Origin: Bradyrhizobium diazoefficiens
Lineage (GTDB): Bacteria > Pseudomonadota > Alphaproteobacteria > Rhizobiales > Xanthobacteraceae
Length of the DNA stretch: 64,000 bases
Reading direction: 5' to 3'
Assembly: GCF_016616425.1 (NCBI RefSeq)
Contig: NZ_CP067101.1
Span: forward strand, 2,604,001 to 2,668,000
Under the pieces are notes generated by a model. It saw only the letters and a program-made list of their open reading frames with translations, made no database searches and was not told the DNA's origin. Every line of letters starts with the position of its first letter. Positions within the stretch are counted from its first letter, which is position 1. Made by a program: the position numbers and the translations under genes. Of the stretch, positions 1 to 8,745 are shown piece by piece.

Positions 1-96
1 CTGCAGAAGGTCGAGCGATTTGAGGCCGAACGGGCAGATGTGCTCCGGCGTCACCATGCGGTAGAGTGTGGCGGTTTTGGAAGGCGTCTGGTCCAT
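1..96 (-). CDS. Glutaredoxin-like protein, N-terminal part (cut by window edge)
   Basis: The reverse strand reads 32 codons from an ATG at 96 without a stop to the left edge. The peptide has a TLYRMV beta strand followed by a cysteine in HICPFGLK, which resembles the thioredoxin-fold active-site loop of short rhizobial glutaredoxin-family proteins (Cys-Pro-aromatic, second cysteine absent). Such monothiol proteins handle glutathione-linked redox chemistry in the cytoplasm. The gene is divergent from the DUF937 gene at 308. The rest lies outside the window, so the family call rests on few residues. Confidence 0.5.
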   Translation of the reverse strand, partial: MDQTPSKTATLYRMVTPEHICPFGLKSLDLLQ

Positions 97-307
97 TTTG
101 CTTGGCCTTGCATAGGGCCCCGGAGACACTTTTGTTTGGCGGCGCGCCCGCTACTTGGCCATCCAACGATGCGTGAGCGACGCGGTTCCGACGGAAGCGT
201 CCGCTCATTGGAAGGGCTCAGCATCAGGAACGTGCCGCACCGCCAGGCGTCGCTGCACAGAAGTCGTCATCTGCACTTTGACACGGTGCAATGCTCGGGA
301 GCCCAAA

Positions 308-769
308 ATGAGCCGCGGAATGCCATCGATGACGGCCCTTTTGGGTCTGCTCGCGATCGCCGGCTATCAAAATCGGGACAAGCTGGCGGACATGTTCCGC
401 AACGCGACCTCGGGCCAGCCGGCGGGCGGCGCCAAGGATTCCCTGAGCGGTTTGCTAGGCAATTTTGGCGGCTTGGTGAGCGGCGGTGGCGTGAGTTCGC
501 TGCTCAATGGCGGGATCGGCGAGTTGCTCGAGCACTTCAGGCAGAACGGCCAAGGTGAGGCGGCTCAATCCTGGATCAATCAGGAGCCGAACCGGGAAAT
601 CACCCCGCCCGAACTCCGGCAGGCTATCGGTCCGGACGTGCTTCAAAAACTTGAGCAGCAGACCGGCCTTTCGCAGCAAGAGATTCTCGACCGATTGTCT
701 CGCGAGCTTCCGACAGCCGTGGACAAATATACGCCCGACGGACGCCTTCCGGCGCCCGCGGCGGGATAG
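308..769 (+). CDS. DUF937 (YidB-like) protein
   Basis: This 153-residue protein has the usual DUF937 layout: a short N-terminal helix ([21 protein letters not shown]), a glycine/serine-rich middle with LLGNFGGL and a C-terminal half with [21 protein letters not shown] and [19 protein letters not shown]. The latter is the typical signature in which a helical motif precedes a conserved glutamine/aspartate block. Function in the family is unknown; members are abundant in soil Proteobacteria. I chose the ATG at 308 because the homologous part begins there, although the frame stays open to 155. It is followed 27 bases later by a broken GlsB-like gene. Confidence 0.8.
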   Translation: MSRGMPSMTALLGLLAIAGYQNRDKLADMFRNATSGQPAGGAKDSLSGLLGNFGGLVSGGGVSSLLNGGIGELLEHFRQNGQGEAAQSWINQEPNREITPPELRQAIGPDVLQKLEQQTGLSQQEILDRLSRELPTAVDKYTPDGRLPAPAAG

Positions 770-796
770 CGCCATCGCACCGGCTGGAGGAGAGAC

Positions 797-904
797 ATGA
801 GCATCATTTGGACGATCATCATCGGCTTCGTCGCAGGCGTGATATCCAAGTTCATCATGCCCGGCGACAACGAGCCGTCCGGGTTCATCCTGACCACGAG
901 TTGA
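797..904 (+). pseudogene. Truncated GlsB/YeaQ/YmgE (transglycosylase-associated) protein
   Basis: A good ribosome site (GGAGGAGAGAC) precedes an ATG opening 35 codons. They start MSIIWTIIIGFVAGVISKF, then a PGDNEPSG turn and FILTT, and stop. In the GlsB/YeaQ/YmgE family (about 80-90 residues, three membrane helices) this is exactly the first helix and loop; the next two helices are missing. The bases after the stop show no continuation in another frame, so the 3' part has been lost. The peptide may still be made, but I regard it as a remnant. Confidence 0.6.
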
Positions 905-1202
905 GCGAACGCGACGGCTCCTCGCTGCAGGCAGGAGCGTGAAGCACTCTCAGCCACCGGCGCCCTTTGCCGAGCCCGTGATGACGCGAGTGTAGGACCA
1001 TCTGCGGCCGACACCCAGTCTTTCCTCGCTCGAGGTCCAGCTACTTTCGGAGTTGTTCCGGCAGATCGACAACCGATCACCCTTCCGGCATCTCCGAATC
1101 GAGCGAGCGTGCCGACCATTGTTCCCTGGGCGGCTGAAAAAACCCGGAACCACGCGAGCCAAGTGGAGGGAACGCCTGCCGCAGCCGGTCCATTGATCCC
1201 TG

Positions 1203-2162
1203 ATGGAAAAGCTGCATCCGCTCTTGTTCGAACACAGATTTCCGACGCCGATTCGCTACCTTCTGGCGGCTTCGATCATGTTCGTCTGCGCCGCGCTCCA
1301 GGCCGGCCTGCAGGCGCAATCCGGGTTCACGGGATTCTTTCTATTGCTGCCGGGGGTCTTTCTTTCAGGCCTGCTGTTCGACCACGGCTCCAGTCTGTTC
1401 GCCGCTTGCATCGCGCTCGTCTGCGCCGCCTACCTCAGCTACGCCGGTGAGTACGGAATCGACTTCCTGGTGCCTTGCGGGCTGTTCGCGATCACCGCCG
1501 CCGGCGTCGCCGTGGTCGCCGAGATGATGCGTGCGGAGATCAAGGGCGCGCTGAAGGCGCAGCAAACCCAGAGGCTGCTTTTGGATGAGATGGCGCACCG
1601 GACCAAGAACAACCTCGCGATCCTTGGTGCGATGATCTGGATGCAAGCGAGGAATGGAGAGCCCGCGGTCGCCTCGGCGCTGGAAGGTACGGCCCGCCGC
1701 ATCCAGGTGATGGCGGAGGTCTACGATCACCTTTCGCCGAAGGAGGACTCGCGTCTCGTCGACATGCGACGCTTCCTCTCCGACGTGGTCGAGAAGGTCT
1801 TCCAATCGCTCGCCCCCTCCGGGCCCGTGGCGTTCCAGGTCGTTTGTGAGGAAGCCCATCTGCCCAACCAGCAGGCTCTCGCGATCGGGATTGTCGCCAA
1901 CGAACTGGTCACGAACGCGCTCAAATACGCGTTTCCGGACCAAAGGTCCGGGCAGATCGTCGTCGAGCTGACTGTAATGGGCAAGATCGAACTTTCCGTT
2001 CGCGACAACGGCATCGGACTGGCCCGGGATCAGCAACCGAAGGGCCTCGGCTCCCGCATCGTCGCGCTGCTGACGCAGCAACTAGGCGGGACGCTTTCCT
2101 ACGAACGCCGTGATGCCGGCGTGATGGTGGTTCTGCGCGCGCCCTTGCATGTGCACGCCTGA
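1203..2162 (+). CDS. Membrane sensor histidine kinase, DUF4118 + HisKA_2/HATPase
   Basis: The 319-residue protein starts with four predicted membrane segments (about residues 18-115, KdpD-like DUF4118 region), followed by a short linker and a HisKA_2-type dimerisation box with the phospho-acceptor histidine in DEMAHRTKNNL (about residue 137). The ATPase domain shows the N box NELVTNALKYAF and the G1 box DNGIGL. It should autophosphorylate and pass phosphate to a separate receiver. No intact response regulator lies next to it; the decayed receiver at 2785 is the nearest candidate. The start ATG lies 3 bases inside the open frame following GATCCCTG, with no strong ribosome site. Confidence 0.85.
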   Translation: MEKLHPLLFEHRFPTPIRYLLAASIMFVCAALQAGLQAQSGFTGFFLLLPGVFLSGLLFDHGSSLFAACIALVCAAYLSYAGEYGIDFLVPCGLFAITAAGVAVVAEMMRAEIKGALKAQQTQRLLLDEMAHRTKNNLAILGAMIWMQARNGEPAVASALEGTARRIQVMAEVYDHLSPKEDSRLVDMRRFLSDVVEKVFQSLAPSGPVAFQVVCEEAHLPNQQALAIGIVANELVTNALKYAFPDQRSGQIVVELTVMGKIELSVRDNGIGLARDQQPKGLGSRIVALLTQQLGGTLSYERRDAGVMVVLRAPLHVHA

Positions 2163-2178
2163 CGCGTGTCAGGGCGAT

Positions 2179-2356
2179 CTACCTACCGCCCTTCGTTTTC
2201 GTGCGGTGGAGTTCGTCCAGGTCGCGGAGCCGGTGCATCTGATCGCTGATGCGTGGAGGCAGCTCGTGATTCGGCTTGTAGGGTATGAAGTCTTTCGCCG
2301 ATTTCGCGAACGATTGCGCGGCTGTGGACGCGGTCGATGTCGACGGAATTGCGCAT
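2179..2356 (-). pseudogene. Small conserved rhizobial protein, frameshifted
   Basis: From the ATG at 2356 the reverse strand encodes MRNSVDIDRVHSRAIVREIGERL. The sensible continuation, a helix ELPPRISDQMHRLRDLDE, is found in another frame starting near base 2285 and ending at a stop at 2179. Read together the two halves match a small protein I recall as common in Bradyrhizobium (IVREIGERL followed by LPPRI-RQ--RLRDLDE). One frame change near the codons for ERL is needed, so the gene is probably inactive. Function is unknown. Confidence 0.45.
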
Positions 2357-2605
2357 CGCTGATGTCCGGTTGCCGAGCTGGCCTCGCGACATCAACTTGA
2401 GAGTGCCCCGAATGTTGCGCGGTCCATATGCATGGCCGGTACCCGTTCGGCGGGAATGCAGCTAATGCCCTGGAATGATTTGCTTGTTCTTGCCATGACA
2501 AATCCGGAGCTTTGGGAACTGAATCCTTCGGTCAACTTTTGAGCATTTCGGGGAACAAAGATCGCTGCCGCACGTAACTGCCTGGGGTCAAACAGCGGAC
2601 AGAAA

Positions 2606-2788
2606 GTGGCTGGTAGAGAGTATTTGACGCGTCAGGCCGCGACCCTGCTCAAATTCGCACAGGCGACCACGGATCCGGATGTCACTCTCGGTCTGGTCGA
2701 CAAGGCGAACGACCTCAAAGCCAGGGCGGAGGCGGCTCCATCGTCGGAAACGGGTCCGGAGGCTCCCGATGACGGATATGGGGAATGA
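2606..2788 (+). CDS. Small hypothetical protein, helical
   Basis: A GTG start gives 60 residues, MAGREYLTRQAATLLKFAQ followed by a second helix LGLVDKANDLKARAE and an acidic tail. The pattern of two amphipathic helices with LLKFA and DKA-DLKAR occurs in short rhizobial proteins of unknown role. No closer ATG is available. The stop overlaps the first bases of the next (decayed) gene. It belongs to a series of very short proteins between 2.6 and 4.4 kb. Confidence 0.5.
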   Translation: MAGREYLTRQAATLLKFAQATTDPDVTLGLVDKANDLKARAEAAPSSETGPEAPDDGYGE

Positions 2789-3054
2789 GGGGCTTCCCAA
2801 TGTGCCTGAGCTTCTCGTGTTCCTCGCCGAGGACGAGGCGCCTATCCAAGAACCTGCTTCGCGATGCTCTTTCGGCTCTTCGCTCGTTTCGCGAGCGCTC
2901 CGGGGCCTATCGCGCGCTGGTCACGGCATCAGGCTCAGCCAAAGCCTGGACGTTTGGGAACTCGCCCCGCTGGTCTGCGAGATCGACCATCGCGCAGGCG
3001 CAACTGCTGACCGCCGTTTCCCAGCTTCTCAACACGGGAGGGCCGTCCGGCTAG
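2785..3054 (+). pseudogene. Decayed CheY-like response regulator
   Basis: Pieces of a receiver domain alternate between two frames. One frame shows LVFLAEDEAPIQ near 2815 (beta-1 with the acidic pair) and later IRLSQSLDVWELAPLVCEID near 2930. The other frame shows LLRDAL, FRERSGAYRALVT near 2895 and AQLLTAVSQLLNTG at the end. Ordered, these make a single-domain response regulator of the rhizobial type, but the beta-4 and lysine (KPF) region is deleted and at least two frame changes are needed. It may once have served the kinase at 1203. Confidence 0.6.
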
Positions 3055-3097
3055 ACGGGTTTGCCCGGCACCGGTGCCCACGGGGAAGAAGTGTCCC

Positions 3098-3268
3098 ATG
3101 ACGACGGCCGCCCGGCTGTTGGCCCGAAGACAGGATCTGTTCGACCGGTTGCGGCAGGATCCGGGTCCGCACGAACGCGAGGAGATCGAGCGGCTCGTCG
3201 CGAAGATCGATACGGCGCTGGAGTTGCTCAAGGATACGGGGCAAGGCGATACTGCGGATTCGGAATAG
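3098..3268 (+). CDS. Small hypothetical protein, coiled helix
   Basis: The ATG at 3098 follows a purine-rich site (GGGGAAGAAG) and gives 56 residues with a long amphipathic helix: LARRQDLFDRLRQDPG, EREEIERLVAKIDTALELL. No transmembrane or signal segment. I do not recognise a named domain; similar short proteins are frequent in Bradyrhizobium. A GTG at 3074 would add eight residues, but the ribosome site favours 3098. Confidence 0.5.
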   Translation: MTTAARLLARRQDLFDRLRQDPGPHEREEIERLVAKIDTALELLKDTGQGDTADSE

Positions 3269-3309
3269 CCCGACGGCCGAGCCTTTCCGAATAGGTAATC
3301 CTACAGCCG

Positions 3310-3513
3310 TCACGCCTCGCCGGATTGCTGGAAGATCGAGGCAGGCAAGGTCGTGCGGGCCGGCGGCAAGGGCCGTGCGCCCCCGGATATCGGCGGCTTG
3401 CTCCGGACGTCGTATCTTTGGGCCAAGTCCAGCAACCGCTTCCTCGTGAACGGGTCGGCCCGCTCCGCCAGATCGCGAGCGCGCTGCGCGAAGCCTCGGT
3501 AGAACTCTTCCAT
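3310..3513 (-). CDS. Small hypothetical protein
   Basis: This reverse-strand gene encodes 67 residues, MEEFYRGFAQRARDLAERADPF followed by RKRLLDLAQRYD and a proline-rich tail. The first half fits the short rhizobial family in which a tyrosine/arginine helix (YR--A---R-LA--AD) precedes a second helix. A GGGGGTGG element sits just before the ATG as ribosome site. Role unknown. Confidence 0.55.
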   Translation of the reverse strand: MEEFYRGFAQRARDLAERADPFTRKRLLDLAQRYDVRSKPPISGGARPLPPARTTLPASIFQQSGEA

Positions 3514-3663
3514 GACGCCACCCCCACCACAAATCGAAAGCCGGATTCAGTACTGCGAAGAAGCTCGTCGTCAAGTCTGAAAAGGACTCTCGCCTCGCGC
3601 AGGAACGTCCTTGTCTTGACGCGGCACGCCGGTCCTAATCTGTCCGCGGCAGGGGTGATATCG

Positions 3664-3846
3664 ATGACAGATCTCCATCCGATCCGGAAGGCGTGCCCGA
3701 CGTGCGGCAAGCCTATGAAAGCAGATCCAGAGGACGTCGCGAGCGGACGCCAGCGCTACGTCTGCACCTCCTGCGACGACGATCCGCTGCACGACCCCGC
3801 AGCCCGCAAGTGGGCGGAAGGTCCGCTGAGGCCTCCGGCAAAGTAG
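3664..3846 (+). CDS. Small zinc-ribbon protein
   Basis: Sixty residues with two cysteine pairs, CPTCGKPM near the N terminus and VCTSCDDD near residue 35, spaced as in a zinc ribbon. The tail (HDPAARKWAEGPLRPPAK) is typical of short rhizobial zinc-ribbon proteins of unknown function. The chosen ATG (3664) is preceded by AGGGGTGATATCG. The zinc binding is inferred from the two CxxC motifs. Confidence 0.65.
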   Translation: MTDLHPIRKACPTCGKPMKADPEDVASGRQRYVCTSCDDDPLHDPAARKWAEGPLRPPAK

Positions 3847-3905
3847 GTCCGTGCAAGGCGCCTCCTTTGCTGCGTGCTCATGCTCCCATTCGACAGGAGG
3901 ATGAG

Positions 3906-4088
3906 ATGTCGACGGCGAAGAAGACGGCACGCGGGCGCAATCAGGACCGGGCTCGCGTAGCCGGCGGCCAGGACTACGAAGTCCGGGACGAAACGAAGAA
4001 GACCGGACGCTCGGCGTCCGCGGTCAAGAAGACCGTCAAGAACGTAGGCAATTCGCGGAAGCGGGCGGAGAAGCGTCTCGCCCGCTGA
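3906..4088 (+). CDS. DUF3606-like small basic protein
   Basis: Sixty residues, rich in lysine and arginine. The middle, ARVAGGQDYEVRDETKKTG followed by SAVKKTVKNVG, matches the DUF3606 pattern in which D-YEVR-WTKK-G precedes an AVKKVG helix. Family members are short, of unknown function, and often sit among stress genes. The start at 3906 follows an AGGAGGATGAG ribosome site; an out-of-frame ATG lies 5 bases earlier. Confidence 0.7.
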   Translation: MSTAKKTARGRNQDRARVAGGQDYEVRDETKKTGRSASAVKKTVKNVGNSRKRAEKRLAR

Positions 4089-4163
4089 AGGACCCCAGGG
4101 CCGGATTCCTACGGAGCCGCCGCCCACCTGTCGTTTACGTTGTCCCGCTACGATATCGGACGC

Positions 4164-4349
4164 ATGGACGACGATTACGATCCCGAGCGCGAGGCCGAAG
4201 CGGCCATGAAGATGGCCGTGAGGGCTGTTGGCCCCGAGCGACAACGCTGGATTGGCCTGGCGATGGCCTGGCAGGAGCTCGCCCGCATGCGCTCGCCGCG
4301 GGCGCCCTGCGGTGAAAGCGAGGCGACGGCCTCGGTCGTGTACGCTTAA
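4164..4349 (+). CDS. Small hypothetical protein
   Basis: Sixty-one residues from an ATG: an acidic start (MDDDYDPEREAEAAMKMA) and a helix ERQRWIGLAMAWQELARM typical of a small protein widespread in Bradyrhizobium. A TTG at 4140 would add eight residues. Function unknown; it closes the run of small genes before the ArsR pair. Confidence 0.5.
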   Translation: MDDDYDPEREAEAAMKMAVRAVGPERQRWIGLAMAWQELARMRSPRAPCGESEATASVVYA

Positions 4350-4573
4350 AAGCCATGTCGGCTCCTGAAGGCCAAGTGGAAAACTTCTGATCGGCCGGAG
4401 CATTACTGCTGGCACCTGCAGCAGGCGTTTGGCCCGTGCGAGAATCTCACTCCACACGTTTGACGCGGTCATCAGTATGAGCTAATCATTAGCTGTTACT
4501 TATTGTCACGTGAGACATTGTCGTGGTGATCGAGCGAGACCCCGGAACGCTGGCGGGTGGATGTGGGGTAGCC

Positions 4574-4885
4574 ATGGTTAGAGATAGCTTGCAGTTGGCC
4601 GCTCTGGGAGATCCGACTCGGAGACGAATATTCGAACTGGTGGGGGCGCGGCCGCGCACCGTTGCTGAAATTACTCGCGAACTGACGGTCTCCCAATCGG
4701 CCGTCTCCCAGCATCTCAAGGTGCTGCGCGAATCTCGTTTGGTCCGTGCTGAGCCGAAGGGTGCCAGCAACGTTTATCACATCGATCCGGCGGGACTCGG
4801 CCAGATGCGCGCGTGGCTCGACCGCTTCTGGAGCAGCACACTGGCGGCGTACAAGGTCGCCGTCGAAAAATCACGGGAGGACTAG
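4574..4885 (+). CDS. ArsR/SmtB-type winged-helix repressor
   Basis: A 103-residue regulator. The helix-turn-helix is clear: LGDPTRRRIFELV, then TVAEITRELTVSQSAVSQHLKVLRES and a wing RLVRAEPKGASNVYHID. No metal-binding cysteine cluster is present, which fits the group of ArsR proteins paired with SRPBCC (AHSA1) genes rather than metal sensors. The downstream SRPBCC gene begins 3 bases after its stop, so both are one transcript. The start at 4574 places the family-typical LAALGD close to the N terminus; the frame is open to 4523. Confidence 0.85.
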   Translation: MVRDSLQLAALGDPTRRRIFELVGARPRTVAEITRELTVSQSAVSQHLKVLRESRLVRAEPKGASNVYHIDPAGLGQMRAWLDRFWSSTLAAYKVAVEKSRED

Positions 4886-4888
4886 CAA

Positions 4889-5374
4889 ATGAGCAGACGT
4901 GTATCGGCCGCGCCCGTCAAACAATCGATCGTGGTCGAGGCGCCGATCGAGCGTGCGTTCAAGGTCTTCACGGAAGACTTCGGCAGCTTCAAACCGCGCG
5001 AACACAATCTGCTCTCGGTCCCCATTGCAGAGACAGTATTCGAGCCGCGGGTGGGCGGGCACGTTTATGATCGCGGCGTCGACGGCAGCGAATGCCGCTG
5101 GGCGCGTGTGTTGGCGTATGAGCCACCGCATCGCGTGCTCCTAAGCTGGGACATCAGCCCGCGATGGCAAATCGAAACTGATCCCGACAAAACCAGTGAA
5201 TGGGAGGTACGGTTCATCGCCGAAACGCCAGGCCGGACCAGGCTAGAGCTTGAGCACCGTCACCTCGAACGTCATGGCCAGGGTTGGGAAGGTGTGCGCG
5301 AGGGCGTCGAGGGCGATCAGGGCTGGCCGCTCTATCTAAAACGGTTCGCCGAACGGATTGCCCGCGAGGCATGA
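4889..5374 (+). CDS. SRPBCC (AHSA1-like) protein
   Basis: The 161-residue protein shows the START/SRPBCC pattern: KQSIVVEAPIERAFKVFTE at the N terminus, a GGHVYDRG-DGSE hairpin, a beta strand VLAYEPPHRVLLSW and a C-terminal helix GWPLYLKRFAERIAREA. The family binds hydrophobic ligands or assists stress proteins. Its pairing with an ArsR regulator is a recurring arrangement in soil bacteria; a MAPEG membrane protein follows 35 bases later. Confidence 0.8.
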   Translation: MSRRVSAAPVKQSIVVEAPIERAFKVFTEDFGSFKPREHNLLSVPIAETVFEPRVGGHVYDRGVDGSECRWARVLAYEPPHRVLLSWDISPRWQIETDPDKTSEWEVRFIAETPGRTRLELEHRHLERHGQGWEGVREGVEGDQGWPLYLKRFAERIAREA

Positions 5375-5408
5375 TGCTCGCGTATATATCGTAATTGCGG
5401 AGGCCGGT

Positions 5409-5831
5409 ATGGCAGCCTACTCGCTTAGTATTGTCGGAGTGCTGGTCCTCTGCCTGCTGTCCATTTTGCTGGCGATTTATTCAGGATCCTCCAAAGGCAG
5501 GGCGGGCGCCCTTGCCGGACCTGTCCTGCCCGCGGATGACGACAACTTGCTGTACCGGATTGATCGGGTCCACATGAACGCGGTGGAAGCGCTGCCGCCT
5601 TTTGTGGTCCCGGCTGTACTGGCTATGATGGTGGGGGTTGGACCCGTTACGCTTGCGACGCTGATATGGGCCCATATCGCAATTCGTCTGATCCACCTTG
5701 CGGTCTATTTGCGCGGCGGCAAAGCAGCCAAAGGCGGCAGCATCAGAACCATTCTCTATGTTTCAGGGGCGCTCATGACAATCATTCTCATTGCCACGAC
5801 GACCGCCGCAACTGTCCACTTACGTGTCTAA
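5409..5831 (+). CDS. MAPEG-family membrane protein
   Basis: 140 residues with four hydrophobic segments (about 5-24, 55-75, 80-98, 112-135). Between the first two lies YRIDRVHMNAVEALPPFVV, the MAPEG signature in which an R-x-H-x-N-x-x-E motif binds glutathione-type thiols. MAPEG proteins are glutathione transferases or related membrane enzymes. It probably shares a transcript with the ArsR-SRPBCC pair upstream. Confidence 0.8.
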   Translation: MAAYSLSIVGVLVLCLLSILLAIYSGSSKGRAGALAGPVLPADDDNLLYRIDRVHMNAVEALPPFVVPAVLAMMVGVGPVTLATLIWAHIAIRLIHLAVYLRGGKAAKGGSIRTILYVSGALMTIILIATTTAATVHLRV

Positions 5832-6087
5832 CGCCGAGGCACCACGACGGCGATAGTGTCGCCTGCTTGGCCCTTCGGCACCGTCAGCGATTCTGCTGTT
5901 TGTGCCGCTGCTGCGTTCCCGCGCCGAGGACGACCGGTGGGAAAAGGAAAGAGAACCGCTGGAAGCCGCGCTGCGGCGCGCCCCCGGCTAGGGCGCGTGA
6001 TCATTAATTTCGACCTGTCTGCTTCGCTCCGAAAGTGGTCGAGATCGTGCAGTGGCGCAATATGTCGCGATGGGCCATGCGCAGACA
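5832..6087. other. Intergenic region without recognised gene
   Basis: Between the MAPEG gene and the 3' end of the broken regulator I find open frames only in shadow positions, without a plausible ribosome site or familiar motif. No hairpin terminator was seen. Confidence 0.4.
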
Positions 6088-7636
6088 TTAACTGCAAGTA
6101 GCGAGTTCGCTCCACGCCCGTGCCATTGGATCGAAAACGGCAGGGTTTTTCCGTACGGTAACCGACCATACTGGCATCGTGAACGTCGGGTCCAGGTTCA
6201 AGACACGTTCGGCGGCCGATCTCGCCTCTTCGATTCGACCGAGCCGGACCAGGGCGATCGTTTGAAGGACGTGCGGCACACTGAATAAAGGATTGGCTTC
6301 GACGGCGCGAGCCGCCACCTTGAGCGCCTCGTCAAAACGGTTCGCATGGAGTTCGGTCACCGCGATCGCCATGTGAGCAATCAGTGTATCGAACGGGCTA
6401 ACCTTGAGGGCACGTTGCGCCAGTTGCAGTGCGATTTTGCCGTCGCCCATGAACGCATGTGCGAACGCACTGTTTCCCAAGGCGACGACATTCGAACGAC
6501 TGATCGACAGTGCCCGGTCAAACACCTCGAACGCATCACTGAAGTCGGAGTCAGCAAACCAGATCACCAGACCGGCAGCACCAAGCGCGGTCGCGTCATC
6601 ACTTCTCATCGCAGCGCGAGCATAATGGACGGCGGTGGCGCGATCTGCCTCGTTCAATCCACCGCGGCTGAATCTGATCTGAAAGCATCGCGCCAACTGT
6701 GCCTGGGCCGCCGAATAATCGGGGCTCCAGCTCCAATGCCTTCTCCAATAGCGGAATGGCTTCACCAGCGCCCGTCGGCATCGTTGTGCGCATCGAGGAG
6801 AGTGCCCGCAACACGAGGTCATAGGCATCGAGACTGTTGGGTCGCTCTCGTCGAACGCGGCTGATCTCGACCTTGCGTAGACTCGGTTCGAGCGCCCCGA
6901 TCAGGCTCATCGCAATGGCATCCTGAACCTCGAAAATATCATCAAACCGGCGATCGTACCGTTCGGCCCACAATGCGACACCGGTGTCGGACTCGACCAG
7001 CCTCGCCGTGATCCTTATGCGATTGTCGGCCTTACGCACGCTCCCCTGCACGAGATAGCGGCACCCCAGCTTCCGCCCGATACTCGCCAGATCGCCTGAG
7101 CCGGGTTCGAACAGCAAGCTCGACGTGCTGCCGACCACCGATAGGCCGGTGATACGGGATAGTCCCGTGATGATGTCCTCTACGATGCCGTCGGCGAAGT
7201 AATCCTGGCTGGAATCCCCGCTGAGATTGGCGAACCGCAGCACGGCGACCGTGGTCCCGCGCGCCGGGATGTCTCCGGAGCCCGAATACGCCAGCACGTC
7301 GGGACCATTCTCGACCCCCACCAGGCGATAACCTCGTCCCGGAACGGTTACGACGTAGCTGTGACCGTCACTTCCGAGTTCGAGTGCCTTGCGCAATGTG
7401 GACACGTGCACCTGAATCGCGTTTTCCTCTACTACGCGGCCCGGCCAGATTTTTTCCATCAGGCGATCCTTGCTCACGACCTCGCCTGGGACCGAAGCCA
7501 ATTCGCAGAGGATATCGAGCGCCCGGCTTGAGAGCTTGACGGGCTGTCCCGAACAGGTCAGCCGCCGGTCGACAAGACCCAGCACAAACTTTCCAAATCG
7601 AACCGTATCTCGATCCGGTTTCGGATTGAACGCCAT
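6088..7636 (-). pseudogene. Winged-helix / TolB-like / TPR transcriptional regulator, frameshifted
   Basis: From the ATG at 7636 the first 310 residues contain an OmpR-type winged helix (LSSRALDILCELASVPGE, then VHVSTLRKAL and VPGRGYRLVG), then a CadC/adenylate-cyclase-associated TolB-like domain (TTVAVLRFANLSGD, YFADGIVEDIITGLSR). A TPR region should follow. At a run of four G at 6720-6723 the frame changes: ALELEP continues as DYSAAQAQLARCF in the next frame, which then reads TPR repeats to the stop at 6088. One extra base in the run explains it. The gene is divergent from the TctC gene at 7750 and was probably its regulator. Confidence 0.75.
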
Positions 7637-7749
7637 GCCTGTTCAGAACTCTTCAGACCCTGAAACAAGGACCTTAAGGGTATCGCTTCGTAGTGTCCAT
7701 CGAGCCCGACAAACCGCCGTGCCGGCGGTCGGGACGAGGAGGTTCCGTC

Positions 7750-8709
7750 ATGCGCACCACGCATTTGGCTCTGGGACTGCTGACAACGATCGCTCTGTCG
7801 TATACCGCGCTTCCGGGCAACGCCCAGTCGTGGCCAACCCAAGTCGTGAAGATCATCACGCCATTTCCGACTGGCAGCGGTGGCGACGTCACGGCGCGTC
7901 CGTTCGCCGAAAAGCTCGCGGAACGGTGGGGGAAGCCCGTCATCGTCGAAAATCGTCCAGGCGCCGACGGCATCATCGCCGCGACCGCGGTGCTCAACTC
8001 GAACGATGGACATACTCTCCTCTATACGAACGGGGGACCGCTCACGAGCAACCTGCTCGCGCACGCGGGCAGCCTTCCGTACAATCCCGATGATCTGCTG
8101 CCGGTTGCGGCCGCCGCTGAAGTCTACGTAGCGATAGGGGTGCCTGCTTCCCTCGCGACAAGCTCGCTGTCCGCATTTGTCACGCAGGCGCGCCTCAGGC
8201 GGGGGCAGTTCAATTGGAGCGGAACTCCCGGCAGTCTGGACTATCTGGTGCCGGGGTTTTTGAAGCGCGCCGGCATCGATCTCCCGCGTGTCCCATACCG
8301 AGAGGTAAGCATGGCGATGCAGGATCTCTCGCAGGATCGACTCCAATTCTATGCTGCTGCCCTCGCGACCCAGTTGCCAATGGCGCAAACCGGCAAGATC
8401 AAGATTATCGCGATCACGAATAGTCAACGATCACCCTTCCTGCCGGACGTTCCCACGGCGCGCGAGTCGGGCTTCCCGGAGCTCGAGTACGAAGCGTTCC
8501 TTGGCTTTTTCGCGCCCCGGGGGATGTCGGCGGAGCTACGTGAACGCATCGGCGCCGACCTGCACGCGATCGGCGCGGACGCGGATCTGGCGGGACGCTT
8601 CAATGCGATCGGCATGCGGGTACGCGTCACCTCTGCTGCAGAACTACAAAAGATCGTCATGAACGAGCGCGCCGCGCTCGTTCGTTACACCCAGGCGGCG
8701 CCGCGATAG
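7750..8709 (+). CDS. TctC/Bug-type tripartite tricarboxylate transporter binding protein
   Basis: A 319-residue exported protein. The signal peptide is visible (MRTTHLALGLLTTIALSYT, cleavage probably after GNAQ), followed by the Bug hallmark VKIITPFPTGSGGDVTARP, KLAERWGKPVIVENRPGADG and later FNWSGTPGS and VPTARESGFPELEYEAF. Bug proteins capture carboxylated or aromatic acids in the periplasm. The ATG at 7750 follows GAGGAGG; the frame is open further upstream. No TctA/TctB membrane partners are next to it, so it may serve a transporter elsewhere or act as a sensor-linked orphan, as many Bug proteins do. Confidence 0.85.
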   Translation: MRTTHLALGLLTTIALSYTALPGNAQSWPTQVVKIITPFPTGSGGDVTARPFAEKLAERWGKPVIVENRPGADGIIAATAVLNSNDGHTLLYTNGGPLTSNLLAHAGSLPYNPDDLLPVAAAAEVYVAIGVPASLATSSLSAFVTQARLRRGQFNWSGTPGSLDYLVPGFLKRAGIDLPRVPYREVSMAMQDLSQDRLQFYAAALATQLPMAQTGKIKIIAITNSQRSPFLPDVPTARESGFPELEYEAFLGFFAPRGMSAELRERIGADLHAIGADADLAGRFNAIGMRVRVTSAAELQKIVMNERAALVRYTQAAPR

Positions 8710-8745
8710 GGACGCGCAAAGCACCGAGACAGGAGAAATATCCCC

